Assembly (NCBI GenBank): GCA_964391595.1
Contig: CAYMMM010000005.1
Location: forward strand, 1 to 38,607
Length of the DNA stretch: 38,607 nt
Direction: 5' to 3'
Origin: JADZGC01 sp964391595
Lineage (GTDB): Bacteria > Patescibacteriota > Saccharimonadia > CAILAD01 > GCA-016700035
Under the pieces are notes generated by a model. It was given only the letters and a program-made list of their open reading frames with translations, was not told the DNA's origin and made no database searches. This document shows, piece after piece, positions 1 through 7,122 of this stretch. The number at the start of each line of letters is the position of its first letter. The first letter of the stretch is position 1. Position numbers and translations under genes: made by a program.

Positions 1-65
1 GAATTGCTTCTGCCATCCTGCTGCGATACAGATTCCCTAAGCATACAAAATGAATCATTGTGTGT

Positions 66-281
66 TTAGCGCTTGATCTTGCCTTCATATTCGAGCGTAA
101 TCCACCAGACATAAGATTGCACAAATGTAAGCAAACACTGGAATCCCAGCATCATCAATGCAAGTTGAATGTGACCCGCACCAAACTGAAAACCAACAAA
201 GGTGCCCAACGGCAGCATGAGTGTTGTAAGCGTCATCGTCAAAAAACGAAGTGCATGATATTTCTTTCTATTTTTCTTCAT
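66..281 (-). CDS. Small two-helix membrane protein (hypothetical)
   Basis: This 71-residue protein has a basic N-terminus (MKKNRKKYHALRF) followed by two hydrophobic stretches, roughly residues 12-32 and 38-60, and ends in a charged tail. That is the pattern of a small integral membrane protein with two helices. I recognise no family. The start has no Shine-Dalgarno sequence; a TACACT hexamer lies 10 bases upstream, allowing a leader of only a few bases. The ORF on the opposite strand over the same bases is rich in His, Lys and Gln, lacks domain character and is probably a shadow. Function unknown. Confidence 0.55.
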   Translation of the reverse strand: MKKNRKKYHALRFLTMTLTTLMLPLGTFVGFQFGAGHIQLALMMLGFQCLLTFVQSYVWWITLEYEGKIKR

Positions 282-416
282 GGTTATGCTTAGTGTAGCA
301 CCCCATCAGCATAGGTTCCAAGCTCAAAAGAAGCCCGATGTCCATTTCGCTCGTTTCAAATAATAGTGCGTTATTATTGTTTTTTCTGAGACAGAAAGTA
401 CTATATTAGAAGAAGT

Positions 417-422
417 AAGGAG
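417..422 (+). promoter_or_regulatory. Shine-Dalgarno for the 430 gene
   Basis: AAGGAG lies seven bases before the ATG at 430 and fixes that start. A TATATT hexamer at 402-407 is a reasonable -10 element for the same gene. Confidence 0.6.
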
Positions 423-429
423 CATAGAC

Positions 430-642
430 ATGACGAAAGAACATAGCGAGAGAACGGTAGTTGAGGTCAACAAATATAATCGAGGCGGCGGCGATGCTGT
501 CTATGGATTTGGACTCTTCGGTGCTTTGGTCTTCTATCTGCAGCAAGCCAATGGCTTTGTATCTGTGATGATTGCCTTACTCAAGGCAGTCGCGTGGCCT
601 GCATTCGCAGTCTACGAGCTGCTGAAATTTCTGGCTAGGTAG
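430..642 (+). CDS. Small membrane protein (hypothetical)
   Basis: A 70-residue protein. A polar, charged N-terminus (about residues 1-20) is followed by a glycine-rich turn and two hydrophobic segments (about 25-38 and 45-68). The start is well supported by AAGGAG at ideal spacing. It runs convergently into the DUF4342 gene, with the two stop codons directly adjacent. The soluble N-terminus could lie in the cytoplasm. I recognise no family and assign no function. Confidence 0.7.
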   Translation: MTKEHSERTVVEVNKYNRGGGDAVYGFGLFGALVFYLQQANGFVSVMIALLKAVAWPAFAVYELLKFLAR

Positions 643-891
643 CTACTTCGCTTCACGCTCTATTACAATCGTGCATTCAGTTACGAGTGCGGCGATGGCG
701 CCAACTGCTGCAAGAGTCGGTGCAACAACTGCGCCAACTACGCCTATAGTTAATGGGAATTCGGCGATATTCTTACCATCCTTGTTCCGAATAGCGATCT
801 TGCGAACATTTCCCTCATCTATAAGTTCTTTAACTTTCTTGAGGAGTTCTTCGCCGCTGACCCGAAATTCTTCTGTGTGCTTCTTTGTCAT
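643..891 (-). CDS. DUF4342 domain protein
   Basis: This 82-residue protein matches the DUF4342 pattern. A helical N-terminus (EEFRVSGEELLKKVKELIDEG) is followed by a beta stretch (VRKIAIRNKDGKNIAEFPL) and a hydrophobic Gly/Ala-rich segment ending in TECTIVIERE. The family occurs in many bacteria and its role is not known; the hydrophobic half suggests membrane association. The start fits a leaderless mRNA: TATACT ends exactly six bases before the ATG and there is no Shine-Dalgarno sequence. It converges tail to tail on the small membrane protein gene. Confidence 0.85.
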   Translation of the reverse strand: MTKKHTEEFRVSGEELLKKVKELIDEGNVRKIAIRNKDGKNIAEFPLTIGVVGAVVAPTLAAVGAIAALVTECTIVIEREAK

Positions 892-897
892 ATCTAG

Positions 898-903
898 AGT
901 ATA
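898..903 (-). promoter_or_regulatory. -10 element, leaderless promoter of the DUF4342 gene
   Basis: TATACT on the minus strand, then six bases (CTAGAT), then the ATG at 891. Transcription should begin at or next to the start codon. No convincing -35 element is visible. Confidence 0.55.
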
Positions 904-1051
904 CGAGCTCGTAAGTCATTTCGCACGTGTTAGTGCCTTCTAAATTGGCTTCTAGGATATAGATCATATCATCAATGCCTGATGACACAACAAGCAAGAA
1001 ATATCCATTTCTTGTGCTACAATTAGCATAAGATTTATGGAGATACACAAG

Positions 1052-1720
1052 ATGGAAAAGCAGGCTCGTCGAGGCATCGGCGCAATAGAAATTATTATTA
1101 TTGTAGCAATCGCATTGGGAATAGCTGGCTTGGTTTGGTACGCACTGAAAGGCAAATCATCCTCTTCTCTAGAAGTGCCAGAACCACCAAAAACAGGGGC
1201 TACTCTTTTCTCACAAGGCACAACAAAAGTAAGCGTGGTTCACCCTAAAGAATGGGAAGTAACGACCACCAAGCTGGAAGAAGAGGGTTGGACAAGTAAA
1301 AAAACCCTCATCAAATCACCAAAGGGACACTATATGCAGATCTTCAACAGTAGTGGCGTAGGTGGCACTTGCGAACCAGACAATTACGAATACACCCTCG
1401 TAAAAAAGATCGAAACAACTTCTCCAGACATTTACTTCACCGAGTATAAAACCGACAAGCCAGGATTTACGCAAGCACTCATGGTAGAAGATTTCAAAAA
1501 TCGACCATCTAAAAACACTACTCAAAAAGAAGGCGACAAAGGTGTCGATGTATGTAGCATATCCTCGTACAGTAGAATTGGCGACAGCGCAGAGAATAGT
1601 GTCTTCATCACCTTGTCCTCTAAAGATAAAGTTGATCTTGCAGGAGACCTCAAATACAGCGATATACAGGATGACAAAGAATTCATCGCTATGCTCGAAT
1701 CACTCTTCGTTAATAAGTAA
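1052..1720 (+). CDS. Pilin-like, N-terminally anchored extracytoplasmic protein
   Basis: The N-terminus reads MEKQARRG then IGAIEIIIIVAIALGIAGL. A short basic leader ends in Gly, followed by a hydrophobic helix with Glu at position 5 of the predicted mature chain, as in class III (type IV prepilin) signal peptides. About 190 polar residues follow, with two cysteines (in GGTCEP and DVCSIS) that could form a disulfide, compatible with an exported globular head. I start at 1052, where GGAG at 1039-1042 has good spacing, rather than at the in-frame ATG at 1037. The next gene begins 17 bases later, so the two are probably cotranscribed. No specific function can be given. Confidence 0.75.
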   Translation: MEKQARRGIGAIEIIIIVAIALGIAGLVWYALKGKSSSSLEVPEPPKTGATLFSQGTTKVSVVHPKEWEVTTTKLEEEGWTSKKTLIKSPKGHYMQIFNSSGVGGTCEPDNYEYTLVKKIETTSPDIYFTEYKTDKPGFTQALMVEDFKNRPSKNTTQKEGDKGVDVCSISSYSRIGDSAENSVFITLSSKDKVDLAGDLKYSDIQDDKEFIAMLESLFVNK

Positions 1721-1737
1721 GTTATCAGGGCTCTGAC

Positions 1738-2172
1738 GTGCGGACATCTGGTAGTACACGAAGACAGACTCGACCTGTCTTCCTCCTGGTTTCGTTGGCA
1801 GTCGGCATCGGGCTGACTGTGATAGTTTTATTACTGTTACCGTGGTTTCAAAGCAGATATTCTTCCAACAAAGGAAAGGACAGTATTACTGGGCGAGTAA
1901 CCAGAAAGTTCACAGACTGCTCGGGCGGTGAAGAAATGAACGCATTGGGTGCAGTGACGCCTATTAAAGAAATAACATGTGACGGTGGATCTACAATTAC
2001 AATCGACTACAATGAGACATTTTACACGGACAGCGGCAATAGCATCTCCCCTTTTTCTATCGATACCACCACCATAGCTGTCGGCGACAAAGTTCGTGTG
2101 CATTTTGAGCGAGACCCTGAAGGAAACGCTACTCTAAACTGCAAAGACTGCTCTATACAAAAAATACCCTAA
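1738..2172 (+). CDS. Membrane-anchored extracytoplasmic protein (hypothetical)
   Basis: A 144-residue protein starting at GTG. A basic N-terminus (TRRQTRP) leads into one hydrophobic helix, about residues 13-34. The remainder, about 105 residues, looks beta-rich: SITGRVTRKF, STITIDYNETFYTD, VGDKVRVHFERDP and ATLNCKDCSI suggest a small barrel. Four cysteines lie in the exported part (DCSGG, ITCDGG, LNCKDC). It follows the pilin-like gene by 17 bases and likely shares its transcript. Both proteins place a cysteine-containing domain outside a single helix, so they may work together; that is inference. Confidence 0.7.
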   Translation: MRTSGSTRRQTRPVFLLVSLAVGIGLTVIVLLLLPWFQSRYSSNKGKDSITGRVTRKFTDCSGGEEMNALGAVTPIKEITCDGGSTITIDYNETFYTDSGNSISPFSIDTTTIAVGDKVRVHFERDPEGNATLNCKDCSIQKIP

Positions 2173-2255
2173 GCCTAGGTATTACTGACAAGTCCCCTTG
2201 AGTGTGCAATAATGCGCCCACGCACCTTATTACTCGAACGCAAAGGATGAACATC

Positions 2256-3164
2256 ATGCATCTGTTCCTGCGATTTTTTGACGAGGCAGGCATACTTGCC
2301 AATACAGCCGTCAGTATCGCTTCAGGAATCGCCATTGGTCTCGCCTTCACCCAGGTCACGAGTGTTGCAACTACCCTTGGCCTGCATCGAGGTATGACCC
2401 ACGGTGCTTACCGTCTCAGCCCACTCCTCAACTGGTTCTTTCGTCTGATCCTCTGGCTGTCAGTCGGCATCAAATGGTGGGCATGGTGCCGTGTCCACAC
2501 CTACCACCACATGCACACCGAAACCGCAGTCGATGGACACAGCCCGATGTACAAAGGCGGCCTGAGCGGCGTCTTCCTGCACAACCCCGGTCTCTATCAA
2601 GCTTCGGCAGACGATTCACGAGTAATTGTGTCTGTCGGCAATCGCTTTCAACCAGATGGCTGGGATCATTGGCTCTTCGACCGGGAGTGGCTGGGGCGGC
2701 TGCTTGGTGCAGGCCTGACCGCCCTATGGCTTGGATTCATCCCTGGGATCATCGCCTATGTGGTGCACATCTTCGCCTATATCTACTTGAATGCTGCGAT
2801 CAATTCGATTGGTCACGGTGCGGAAGCAACTGGAACACATGGTCGGCTGGAGCATCTGCTCGAAACAATCTGTGAGCGAACCGGTGAACGACCCGGCTAT
2901 GACCCCGCTACCGCTAAGCTCAAGCAGGTTGGCAATTCACTCAACTTCCAGTGGTTAGCGTGGATCACGATGGGTGAAGGACTGCACTACAACCACCATT
3001 TCGCCCCTCGATCCCCAACTATGCGGCGATTCCTCGGTGATCATGACCCAGGCCTATACGTGCTACGTGGCCTAAGGGCGCTACGGCTCGTCGGTACGTT
3101 TGTGATCCCAAAGCTTGAGGAAAAGCCACACGACGATGCGTCAAAAGCACCCCAACATGCCTAG
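2256..3164 (+). CDS. Membrane fatty acid desaturase (delta-9-like)
   Basis: The three histidine clusters of membrane di-iron desaturases are present in order: HRGMTH, HTYHHMH and, near the C-terminus, HYNHH. Hydrophobic segments sit between them as in acyl-CoA/acyl-lipid delta-9 desaturases. The enzyme would introduce a cis double bond into a fatty acyl chain and so adjust membrane fluidity. The Shine-Dalgarno AAAGGA (2242-2247) is properly spaced for ATG 2256; ATG 2247 overlaps it. About 302 residues, near-complete for the family. By eye the codons are more G+C-rich than the neighbours, which may mean transfer. Followed by a strong terminator. The substrate is unknown; CPR bacteria often lack fatty acid synthesis, so imported lipids are plausible. 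Confidence 0.9.
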   Translation: MHLFLRFFDEAGILANTAVSIASGIAIGLAFTQVTSVATTLGLHRGMTHGAYRLSPLLNWFFRLILWLSVGIKWWAWCRVHTYHHMHTETAVDGHSPMYKGGLSGVFLHNPGLYQASADDSRVIVSVGNRFQPDGWDHWLFDREWLGRLLGAGLTALWLGFIPGIIAYVVHIFAYIYLNAAINSIGHGAEATGTHGRLEHLLETICERTGERPGYDPATAKLKQVGNSLNFQWLAWITMGEGLHYNHHFAPRSPTMRRFLGDHDPGLYVLRGLRALRLVGTFVIPKLEEKPHDDASKAPQHA

Positions 3165-3171
3165 ATGGCAT

Positions 3172-3197
3172 GAGCCCAGTTCATCTGGGCTCTTTTT
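3172..3197 (+). terminator. Rho-independent terminator after the desaturase
   Basis: Perfect 8-bp stem GAGCCCAG (3172-3179) and CTGGGCTC (3185-3192), five-base loop, then TTTTT. Confidence 0.9.
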
Positions 3198-3999
3198 ATA
3201 CACTCATATCGCGTGAATTGAAGCGCCAAGCTGCAAAAATGGTTGACGCCAGAGTTACCAGGACAAATACAATGAGTGTCCGATGCATGATGGGATTACC
3301 TGAGAGCACATCTTGCGTGTCAAAGTAATAAAATACCGACCAGTATTTGAACCAGCTGTATGTATCCATGACGAGCGCAATGATATTTGCCGCATATGTC
3401 GCGACCAAGACAGCCCCTACAATGCCATAGACCTTGCTTGTTTCACTTAGCCAAGCAGAAATAGCAAGGGTGAAGCTGTAGATTACTAATGAAAATAAGG
3501 CGCAGAGAAGAAAGGTGTTATGTAATGTATGTACGTGAGTCGGAATTCCGTAAATGGCCGCTAGTGGAATCACGCCATAGAGAGAAACTGCACAAAAAAC
3601 AATGATCGTCACTATGCCTACGAGATACTTTGCAGCAAAGATCTTTAGGCGAGTCAGTGGGGTCGACAGCAAAAGCCCCATGGTACCTGATTGAATTTCC
3701 CCTGCGATCTGATTACTAGCACGTGACATGACGAGAATAATCGCAAGCAGCGGCCACAGGAGACTAAAATGCTTGGCATTCAAATAAATCTCGATCGTAT
3801 TCATACTTAAGTTACTTAAGCCGAGAGCATCGAGCAATCCTTTCGGATACGACTTCACGAGCTCTTGGAGTGCCTGGGTACTGTTTTGCGATGACAAGAA
3901 TGTTGCTACATACAACCAAAGAAGAACAAATGATCCAATACAGTACGCTAGGAGTGACCACTTACGATCTTTGAGCTCGCGCCAGGCAATCTGCCACAT
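3196..3999 (-). CDS. ABC-2 type transporter permease
   Basis: About 267 residues with an N-terminal WREL-DRKW element typical of ABC-2 permeases and about six hydrophobic segments. A MSRASNQIAGEIQSGTMGLL-like stretch is the characteristic cytoplasmic coupling region (the E-x-GT pattern of this family). It pairs with the ATPase encoded immediately upstream. I start at ATG 3999, two bases after the ATPase stop, because GGAG lies ten bases before it; an upstream in-frame ATG at 4023 would overlap the ATPase gene. Together the genes form a half-size exporter of the BcrA/NatA/CcmA type. The substrate (drug, peptide, lipid or glycan) cannot be read from sequence. Confidence 0.88.
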   Translation of the reverse strand: MWQIAWRELKDRKWSLLAYCIGSFVLLWLYVATFLSSQNSTQALQELVKSYPKGLLDALGLSNLSMNTIEIYLNAKHFSLLWPLLAIILVMSRASNQIAGEIQSGTMGLLLSTPLTRLKIFAAKYLVGIVTIIVFCAVSLYGVIPLAAIYGIPTHVHTLHNTFLLCALFSLVIYSFTLAISAWLSETSKVYGIVGAVLVATYAANIIALVMDTYSWFKYWSVFYYFDTQDVLSGNPIMHRTLIVFVLVTLASTIFAAWRFNSRDMSV

Positions 4000-4000
4000 A

Positions 4001-4867
4001 TTAGTAAAACTCCATAAATACATCTTCGAGGCTGGCGTGCGACACGTCGAGATCGGTGAGTTCGTATTTTCCGAGAACCTTCATAGCGGGGTCGATGCGA
4101 CCACGGACTTTGAGCACGATTGTCTTTCCGCTACATGACACAATCTCGATGCCTTTCGTGTCAAACATTTTCTTATCAAATGACTTGGTCGCGACCGCCG
4201 TAATCGAGTGGATTTTCATGCGGCGGATGTCTTGCATTGCCTCGTCAGCGACGATTTTGCCATCACGAATAACTGCAACATTATCGCAAAGCTGCTGTAC
4301 TTCGGCGAGATTGTGTGATGAAAAAAATACCGTACCCCCTTGTTTCGCAAATTCACGCAATAGTTCATAAAGTTGGTTCTGTAACAAAGGGTCCAGTCCG
4401 CGCGTTGGCTCATCCATAATCAGGATCTTTGGGTTTCCAAGAAAAGCCAAAACTATGGCAAGCTTTTGCTTATTGCCAGACGACAGGTTTTTTACTTTGG
4501 GTTTTAGATCCAAGTTGAAGAGTTTGGCGAGCTCATCTGCACGACCTCGACCCTTAATACTTGAGAGAAAATCAATGTGCGTACGAGCAGACCAGTTCGT
4601 GTGCAGCTGAATATCAGAGGACAGGAAGCCAATATCTCGCTTGAGCTCCGCACCTTCTAGATTTGCGTCCTTACCAAGGATTGTTACGGTGCCAGAATCA
4701 CAGCGCATGCAGTCCATCAGACAACGAATCGTTGTAGTCTTACCGGCACCATTCGGTCCAAGAAAACCGAAGATTTTGCCTTTTGGAATAGTAAGCGACA
4801 CATCATCAAGAGCCTTTTTTGCGCCAAATGATTTGCTTACATGACTTAGTGAGATCGCAGCACTCAT
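4001..4867 (-). CDS. ABC transporter ATP-binding protein (ABC-2 exporter)
   Basis: A 288-residue nucleotide-binding subunit. Walker A is GPNGAGKTT (about residues 37-45), the signature is LSSGNKQK (about 128-135, a variant of LSGGQ), Walker B is ILIMDEPTRGLD (about 148-159) and the H-loop is FFSSHNL. The C-terminal 70 residues resemble the regulatory extension of BcrA/DrrA-like ATPases. It powers the permease encoded next, which follows the stop within two bases. The start is probably leaderless: TATACT sits six bases before the ATG. Confidence 0.93.
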   Translation of the reverse strand: MSAAISLSHVSKSFGAKKALDDVSLTIPKGKIFGFLGPNGAGKTTTIRCLMDCMRCDSGTVTILGKDANLEGAELKRDIGFLSSDIQLHTNWSARTHIDFLSSIKGRGRADELAKLFNLDLKPKVKNLSSGNKQKLAIVLAFLGNPKILIMDEPTRGLDPLLQNQLYELLREFAKQGGTVFFSSHNLAEVQQLCDNVAVIRDGKIVADEAMQDIRRMKIHSITAVATKSFDKKMFDTKGIEIVSCSGKTIVLKVRGRIDPAMKVLGKYELTDLDVSHASLEDVFMEFY

Positions 4868-4873
4868 ACTTCT

Positions 4874-4879
4874 AGTATA
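4874..4879 (-). promoter_or_regulatory. -10 element, leaderless promoter of the ABC operon
   Basis: TATACT, then AGAAGT, then ATG at 4867 on the minus strand. The six-base gap leaves no space for a Shine-Dalgarno sequence. Confidence 0.6.
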
Positions 4880-4907
4880 CTCCCGGCAGAAGCTTAAGGA
4901 ATAGGCA

Positions 4908-5486
4908 CTATTTGCCTACGACAGTCCTTACCAGAATAGCTATTACGCCAATTCCCATGAGAAACAATAATGCGTGTACAGGCGCACCACCCCCTACTCG
5001 CGGCAATGTGGCAGGTGTGGCGATTGGACTTGACGACAAGACGGGTGCAGGATCATCATTATCTACTACATTCACCGTGAAGCTTGGTATAAATCCTGCA
5101 TAATATTCAGAGTTTGAATCATTTGTGATTAATAAGGCTGGTGTCGCGTCACCATCATCCAACGCGTTATCGATCGCAGTAATACTAAACGTATGCGACA
5201 TCGCCCACTCCCCTGCGGGAATAATGAGATTTGCAGGACTAAAGCTCAGTCTTCCTGAGGGATCAGAGATGTGAAGCGAGACTTGCGGAACACCAGATGC
5301 AGCAAGTATTGGCTCGTCGAGTGTTACTGTCATCACCTGGGACTGCCCCTCTGTGAGTGTTTTGGTGCTTGGATTGACATTTACCTTGGCCGCACGAGCA
5401 GACTGAGGGGTAAGATTCATCAGAAGAGTAGCTATGAAGACAAACGCAGTCTGAACAACAAGATAGCCTATAACACGCTTAAGCAT
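4908..5486 (-). CDS. Secreted Calx-beta-like surface protein with C-terminal anchor
   Basis: 192 residues. An N-terminal signal peptide ends near ARA-AK (about residue 32). A beta-sandwich of about 110 residues follows with Calx-beta-like features (LTEGQSQVMTVTLDEP, LIIPAGEWAMSHTFSITAIDN, DGDATPALLI, VNVVDNDDPAP). The D-N-D-D ending of such repeats is often calcium-binding. The C-terminus has a Ser/Pro-rich linker, LPRVG, a hydrophobic helix and a basic end, which resembles a sortase signal with Val where Thr normally stands. If not sorted, the helix would simply anchor it. TATACT lies six bases before the ATG. Probably an adhesion or surface protein. Confidence 0.8.
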   Translation of the reverse strand: MLKRVIGYLVVQTAFVFIATLLMNLTPQSARAAKVNVNPSTKTLTEGQSQVMTVTLDEPILAASGVPQVSLHISDPSGRLSFSPANLIIPAGEWAMSHTFSITAIDNALDDGDATPALLITNDSNSEYYAGFIPSFTVNVVDNDDPAPVLSSSPIATPATLPRVGGGAPVHALLFLMGIGVIAILVRTVVGK

Positions 5487-5492
5487 AAGACG

Positions 5493-5498
5493 AGTATA
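5493..5498 (-). promoter_or_regulatory. -10 element, leaderless promoter of the Calx-beta-like gene
   Basis: TATACT, six bases CGTCTT, then the ATG at 5486 on the minus strand. Confidence 0.55.
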
Positions 5499-5520
5499 CC
5501 AAACTTATGTTATTGATGAT

Positions 5521-6132
5521 TTAGGGTCGGTTTGGCGTAAGCAATGCGTCGGCGACTTCATCCCAATTCCGTACATGCTCTACCTCTCTCGAGACTTCGT
5601 TCGCACTCGTCCATTCATATTCGCCAAATAAGAGCGCGCGAATACCCAGTGCTACTGCATCATTACAATGCGACGGATGATCGTCGATGAGTATAGAAAC
5701 ACCCAGCTCACGGAAGATGTCACCTTTTGGCGCAACGCCCAGCCCCCACCGCTCGTGGCCAACCACTCGTATGTGCGAAAAAAGCTTCGGGAAATGCGCC
5801 TCAAGCCAGTGAGTCGTTGGGTCTTTCATGGGCTGAGGTCGTGACGTCACAATGACAAGATCATAGTATTGAGCAAGCGCAGGTAAGACTTTTTTAGAAC
5901 CAGGCACAGGATCGATATAAAATTCATCAGTCATAAGAAAATCATCGATGCGCTTCATAATCGTTTCTTTGTCGAGCCCAGTTCTCTCAACAATAGTTTT
6001 GACCGTTCCTGCATAAAACATCTCGTGCGCTGTGAGGTGGATCCCAAATGTTTCGGAAGCAAAGTGGGCCAACTCGCCAAAATGAGGAACGATCACGTCA
6101 TCAATATCAACTGCTATTACTGGTCTATGCAT
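5521..6132 (-). CDS. HAD-superfamily phosphatase, NT5C-like
   Basis: About 203 residues. HAD motif I is AVDIDDVI (nucleophile Asp and acid/base Asp), motif II lies in IVTSRPQ and the C-terminal acidic motif in ILIDDHPSHC. The arrangement fits the 5'(3')-deoxyribonucleotidase/NT5C group, which dephosphorylates nucleoside monophosphates, but small HAD enzymes are promiscuous. I start at ATG 6132 just before the first motif; an in-frame ATG at 6162 would add ten residues without homology character. TACACT lies seven bases before 6132, so this start too may be leaderless. Confidence 0.8.
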   Translation of the reverse strand: MHRPVIAVDIDDVIVPHFGELAHFASETFGIHLTAHEMFYAGTVKTIVERTGLDKETIMKRIDDFLMTDEFYIDPVPGSKKVLPALAQYYDLVIVTSRPQPMKDPTTHWLEAHFPKLFSHIRVVGHERWGLGVAPKGDIFRELGVSILIDDHPSHCNDAVALGIRALLFGEYEWTSANEVSREVEHVRNWDEVADALLTPNRP

Positions 6133-6219
6133 ATGTACTAGTGTACTGCATGATGCATGCATCTATACATTGACCGGCAAGTACAACCACAATATAATGC
6201 TCAACTATGGTCAACGCCA

Positions 6220-6459
6220 TCATCTGACAGCTCCCTTGGCGATCTTTCGCACAAGAACCCATTGTGACTGGTAAAGCCTCCACGCACCCCAAAAACTGTG
6301 CATCATCTTTGATAGAGCTGTCAGAAGGAAACCGATCAAAGAAACCGGAGTACATAAGTCCAGTATACAGAGCGCTTTCCCGAGCGTGCGCGCGACAAAA
6401 ATGCTCGGTCCCTTGGGGCTGTGAGAATAGCGATGGCCTCGGTCGTCAATCGTTCTCAC
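6220..6459 (-). CDS. Possible small membrane protein
   Basis: A 79-residue reading frame with a GTG start preceded by GGAG at workable spacing. The second half has a hydrophobic segment (ALCILDLCTPVSLIGFLLTAL) followed by an aromatic and basic tail (FWGAWRLYQSQWVLVRKIAKG), which looks protein-like. The start overlaps one arm of the inverted repeat at 6415-6465, and no family is recognised. It lies in an otherwise empty 370-base interval. It could equally be chance. Confidence 0.27.
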   Translation of the reverse strand: MRTIDDRGHRYSHSPKGPSIFVARTLGKALCILDLCTPVSLIGFLLTALSKMMHSFWGAWRLYQSQWVLVRKIAKGAVR

Positions 6460-6465
6460 AGCCCC
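6415..6465. repeat. 13-bp perfect inverted repeat (hairpin)
   Basis: GGGGCTGTGAGAA (6415-6427) pairs exactly with TTCTCACAGCCCC (6453-6465) around a 25-base loop that contains its own short complementary pieces. The right side is followed only by a mixed pyrimidine run (TTCTCCATTTT), so a standard terminator is not clear. It sits just upstream of the promoter of the YdeI-like gene. Possible roles are an operator, a structured RNA or a weak terminator. Confidence 0.6.
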
Positions 6466-6485
6466 TTCTCCATTTTGCTAAATGC

Positions 6486-6491
6486 TATACT
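6486..6491 (+). promoter_or_regulatory. -10 element of the YdeI-like gene
   Basis: TATACT ends nine bases before ATG 6501. Transcription starting six to seven bases downstream would skip the upstream in-frame ATG at 6492 and leave a leader of two to three bases. Confidence 0.5.
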
Positions 6492-6500
6492 ATGAGCAAT

Positions 6501-6809
6501 ATGAAACAAACTATTTCATCCGGAACAGTTCACGAACTCCCTACAGACCTGAGGCAGGCACTAGCGAAGAGCCCTGCAGCGATTGCTAAATGGGAAAGTC
6601 TCACTCCTCTCGCTCGCAATGAGTGGATATGCTGGAACATTTCAGTCAAGCAAGAATCCACTCGCAAGAATCATATAGATCGAACCGTCACTGAGCTCCA
6701 AGAGGGAAAACGACGACCGTGCTGTTGGATCGGCTGCATTCATCGTACTGATAAAGAAATTAGCCCATCGATCAAAGGCATCCTTGAAAAGCGATCCCGC
6801 AAGCGATAA
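6501..6809 (+). CDS. YdeI/OmpD-associated (OmdA) family protein
   Basis: About 102 residues with the OmdA/YdeI pattern: a helix with ELPTDLRQALAKSPAAIAKWESLTP, then ARNEWICWNISVKQESTRKNHIDRTVTELQEGKRRPCC. These are the hallmark helices and the GKRRPC ending of the C-terminal domain of this family. Members have been linked to bacteriocin protection or stress, but the biochemical role is unresolved. I start at 6501 because the -10 element directly abuts the ATG at 6492. The longer frame upstream (from 6264) is not protein-like. Confidence 0.8.
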   Translation: MKQTISSGTVHELPTDLRQALAKSPAAIAKWESLTPLARNEWICWNISVKQESTRKNHIDRTVTELQEGKRRPCCWIGCIHRTDKEISPSIKGILEKRSRKR

Positions 6810-6826
6810 CTATTTACCCTGGAGAG

Positions 6827-6846
6827 TATAATAGAGGTATAAGGAG
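6827..6846 (+). promoter_or_regulatory. -10 element and Shine-Dalgarno of the zinc-ribbon gene
   Basis: TATAAT at 6827-6832 and AAGGAG at 6841-6846, eight bases before ATG 6855. A canonical leadered start, in contrast to the leaderless ones nearby. Confidence 0.7.
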
Positions 6847-6854
6847 ATACACAC

Positions 6855-7118
6855 ATGACAAGACAATGTCAGAGCTGTGGAATGCCACTACAAACCAAGA
6901 AAGCCGGCGACTGTCGAGGCACTGAACAAGACGGCAGCAAGAGTGATAAGTGGTGCAAGCTATGCTATCTCAAAGGTAAGTTCGTGGGACCGGACTGCAC
7001 ACTTGACGAGATGAAGAAGATCGTCGATGACGCCCTGAAGGAACAAGGCAGTAGCAGGCTGATGCGCTGGATGGCACAAAAGCAACTCCCCCACCTGGAG
7101 CGCTGGAGAAAAGCGTAA
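6855..7118 (+). CDS. Putative zinc-ribbon protein
   Basis: 87 residues. The N-terminus has a CQSCGMP knuckle and a second CKLCYLKG knuckle about 30 residues later, the four cysteines of a zinc ribbon of the 'putative zinc ribbon' (zf-ribbon_2) type. The part between them (AGDCRGTEQDGSKSDKWC) is also typical of the family. The C-terminal half is helical and basic (DEMKKIVDDALKEQG, LPHLERWRKA). Function is unknown; nucleic-acid or protein binding is common for zinc ribbons. It ends four bases from the convergent HxlR gene. Confidence 0.85.
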   Translation: MTRQCQSCGMPLQTKKAGDCRGTEQDGSKSDKWCKLCYLKGKFVGPDCTLDEMKKIVDDALKEQGSSRLMRWMAQKQLPHLERWRKA

Positions 7119-7122
7119 GCTT

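Noticed and set aside
6125..6355. Minus-strand 76-residue frame with TATACT six bases before its ATG (6355)
   Set aside because: The promoter spacing fits the leaderless pattern, but the peptide has no domain character and overlaps the start of the HAD gene. Kept only as a weak possibility.
6163..6480. RNase P RNA, tmRNA or SRP RNA in the gap
   Set aside because: Looked for the conserved core motifs of these RNAs on both strands and did not find them.
6264..6500. N-terminal extension of the YdeI-like protein
   Set aside because: The -10 element and the start of family similarity both place the start at 6501; the extension is low in protein character.
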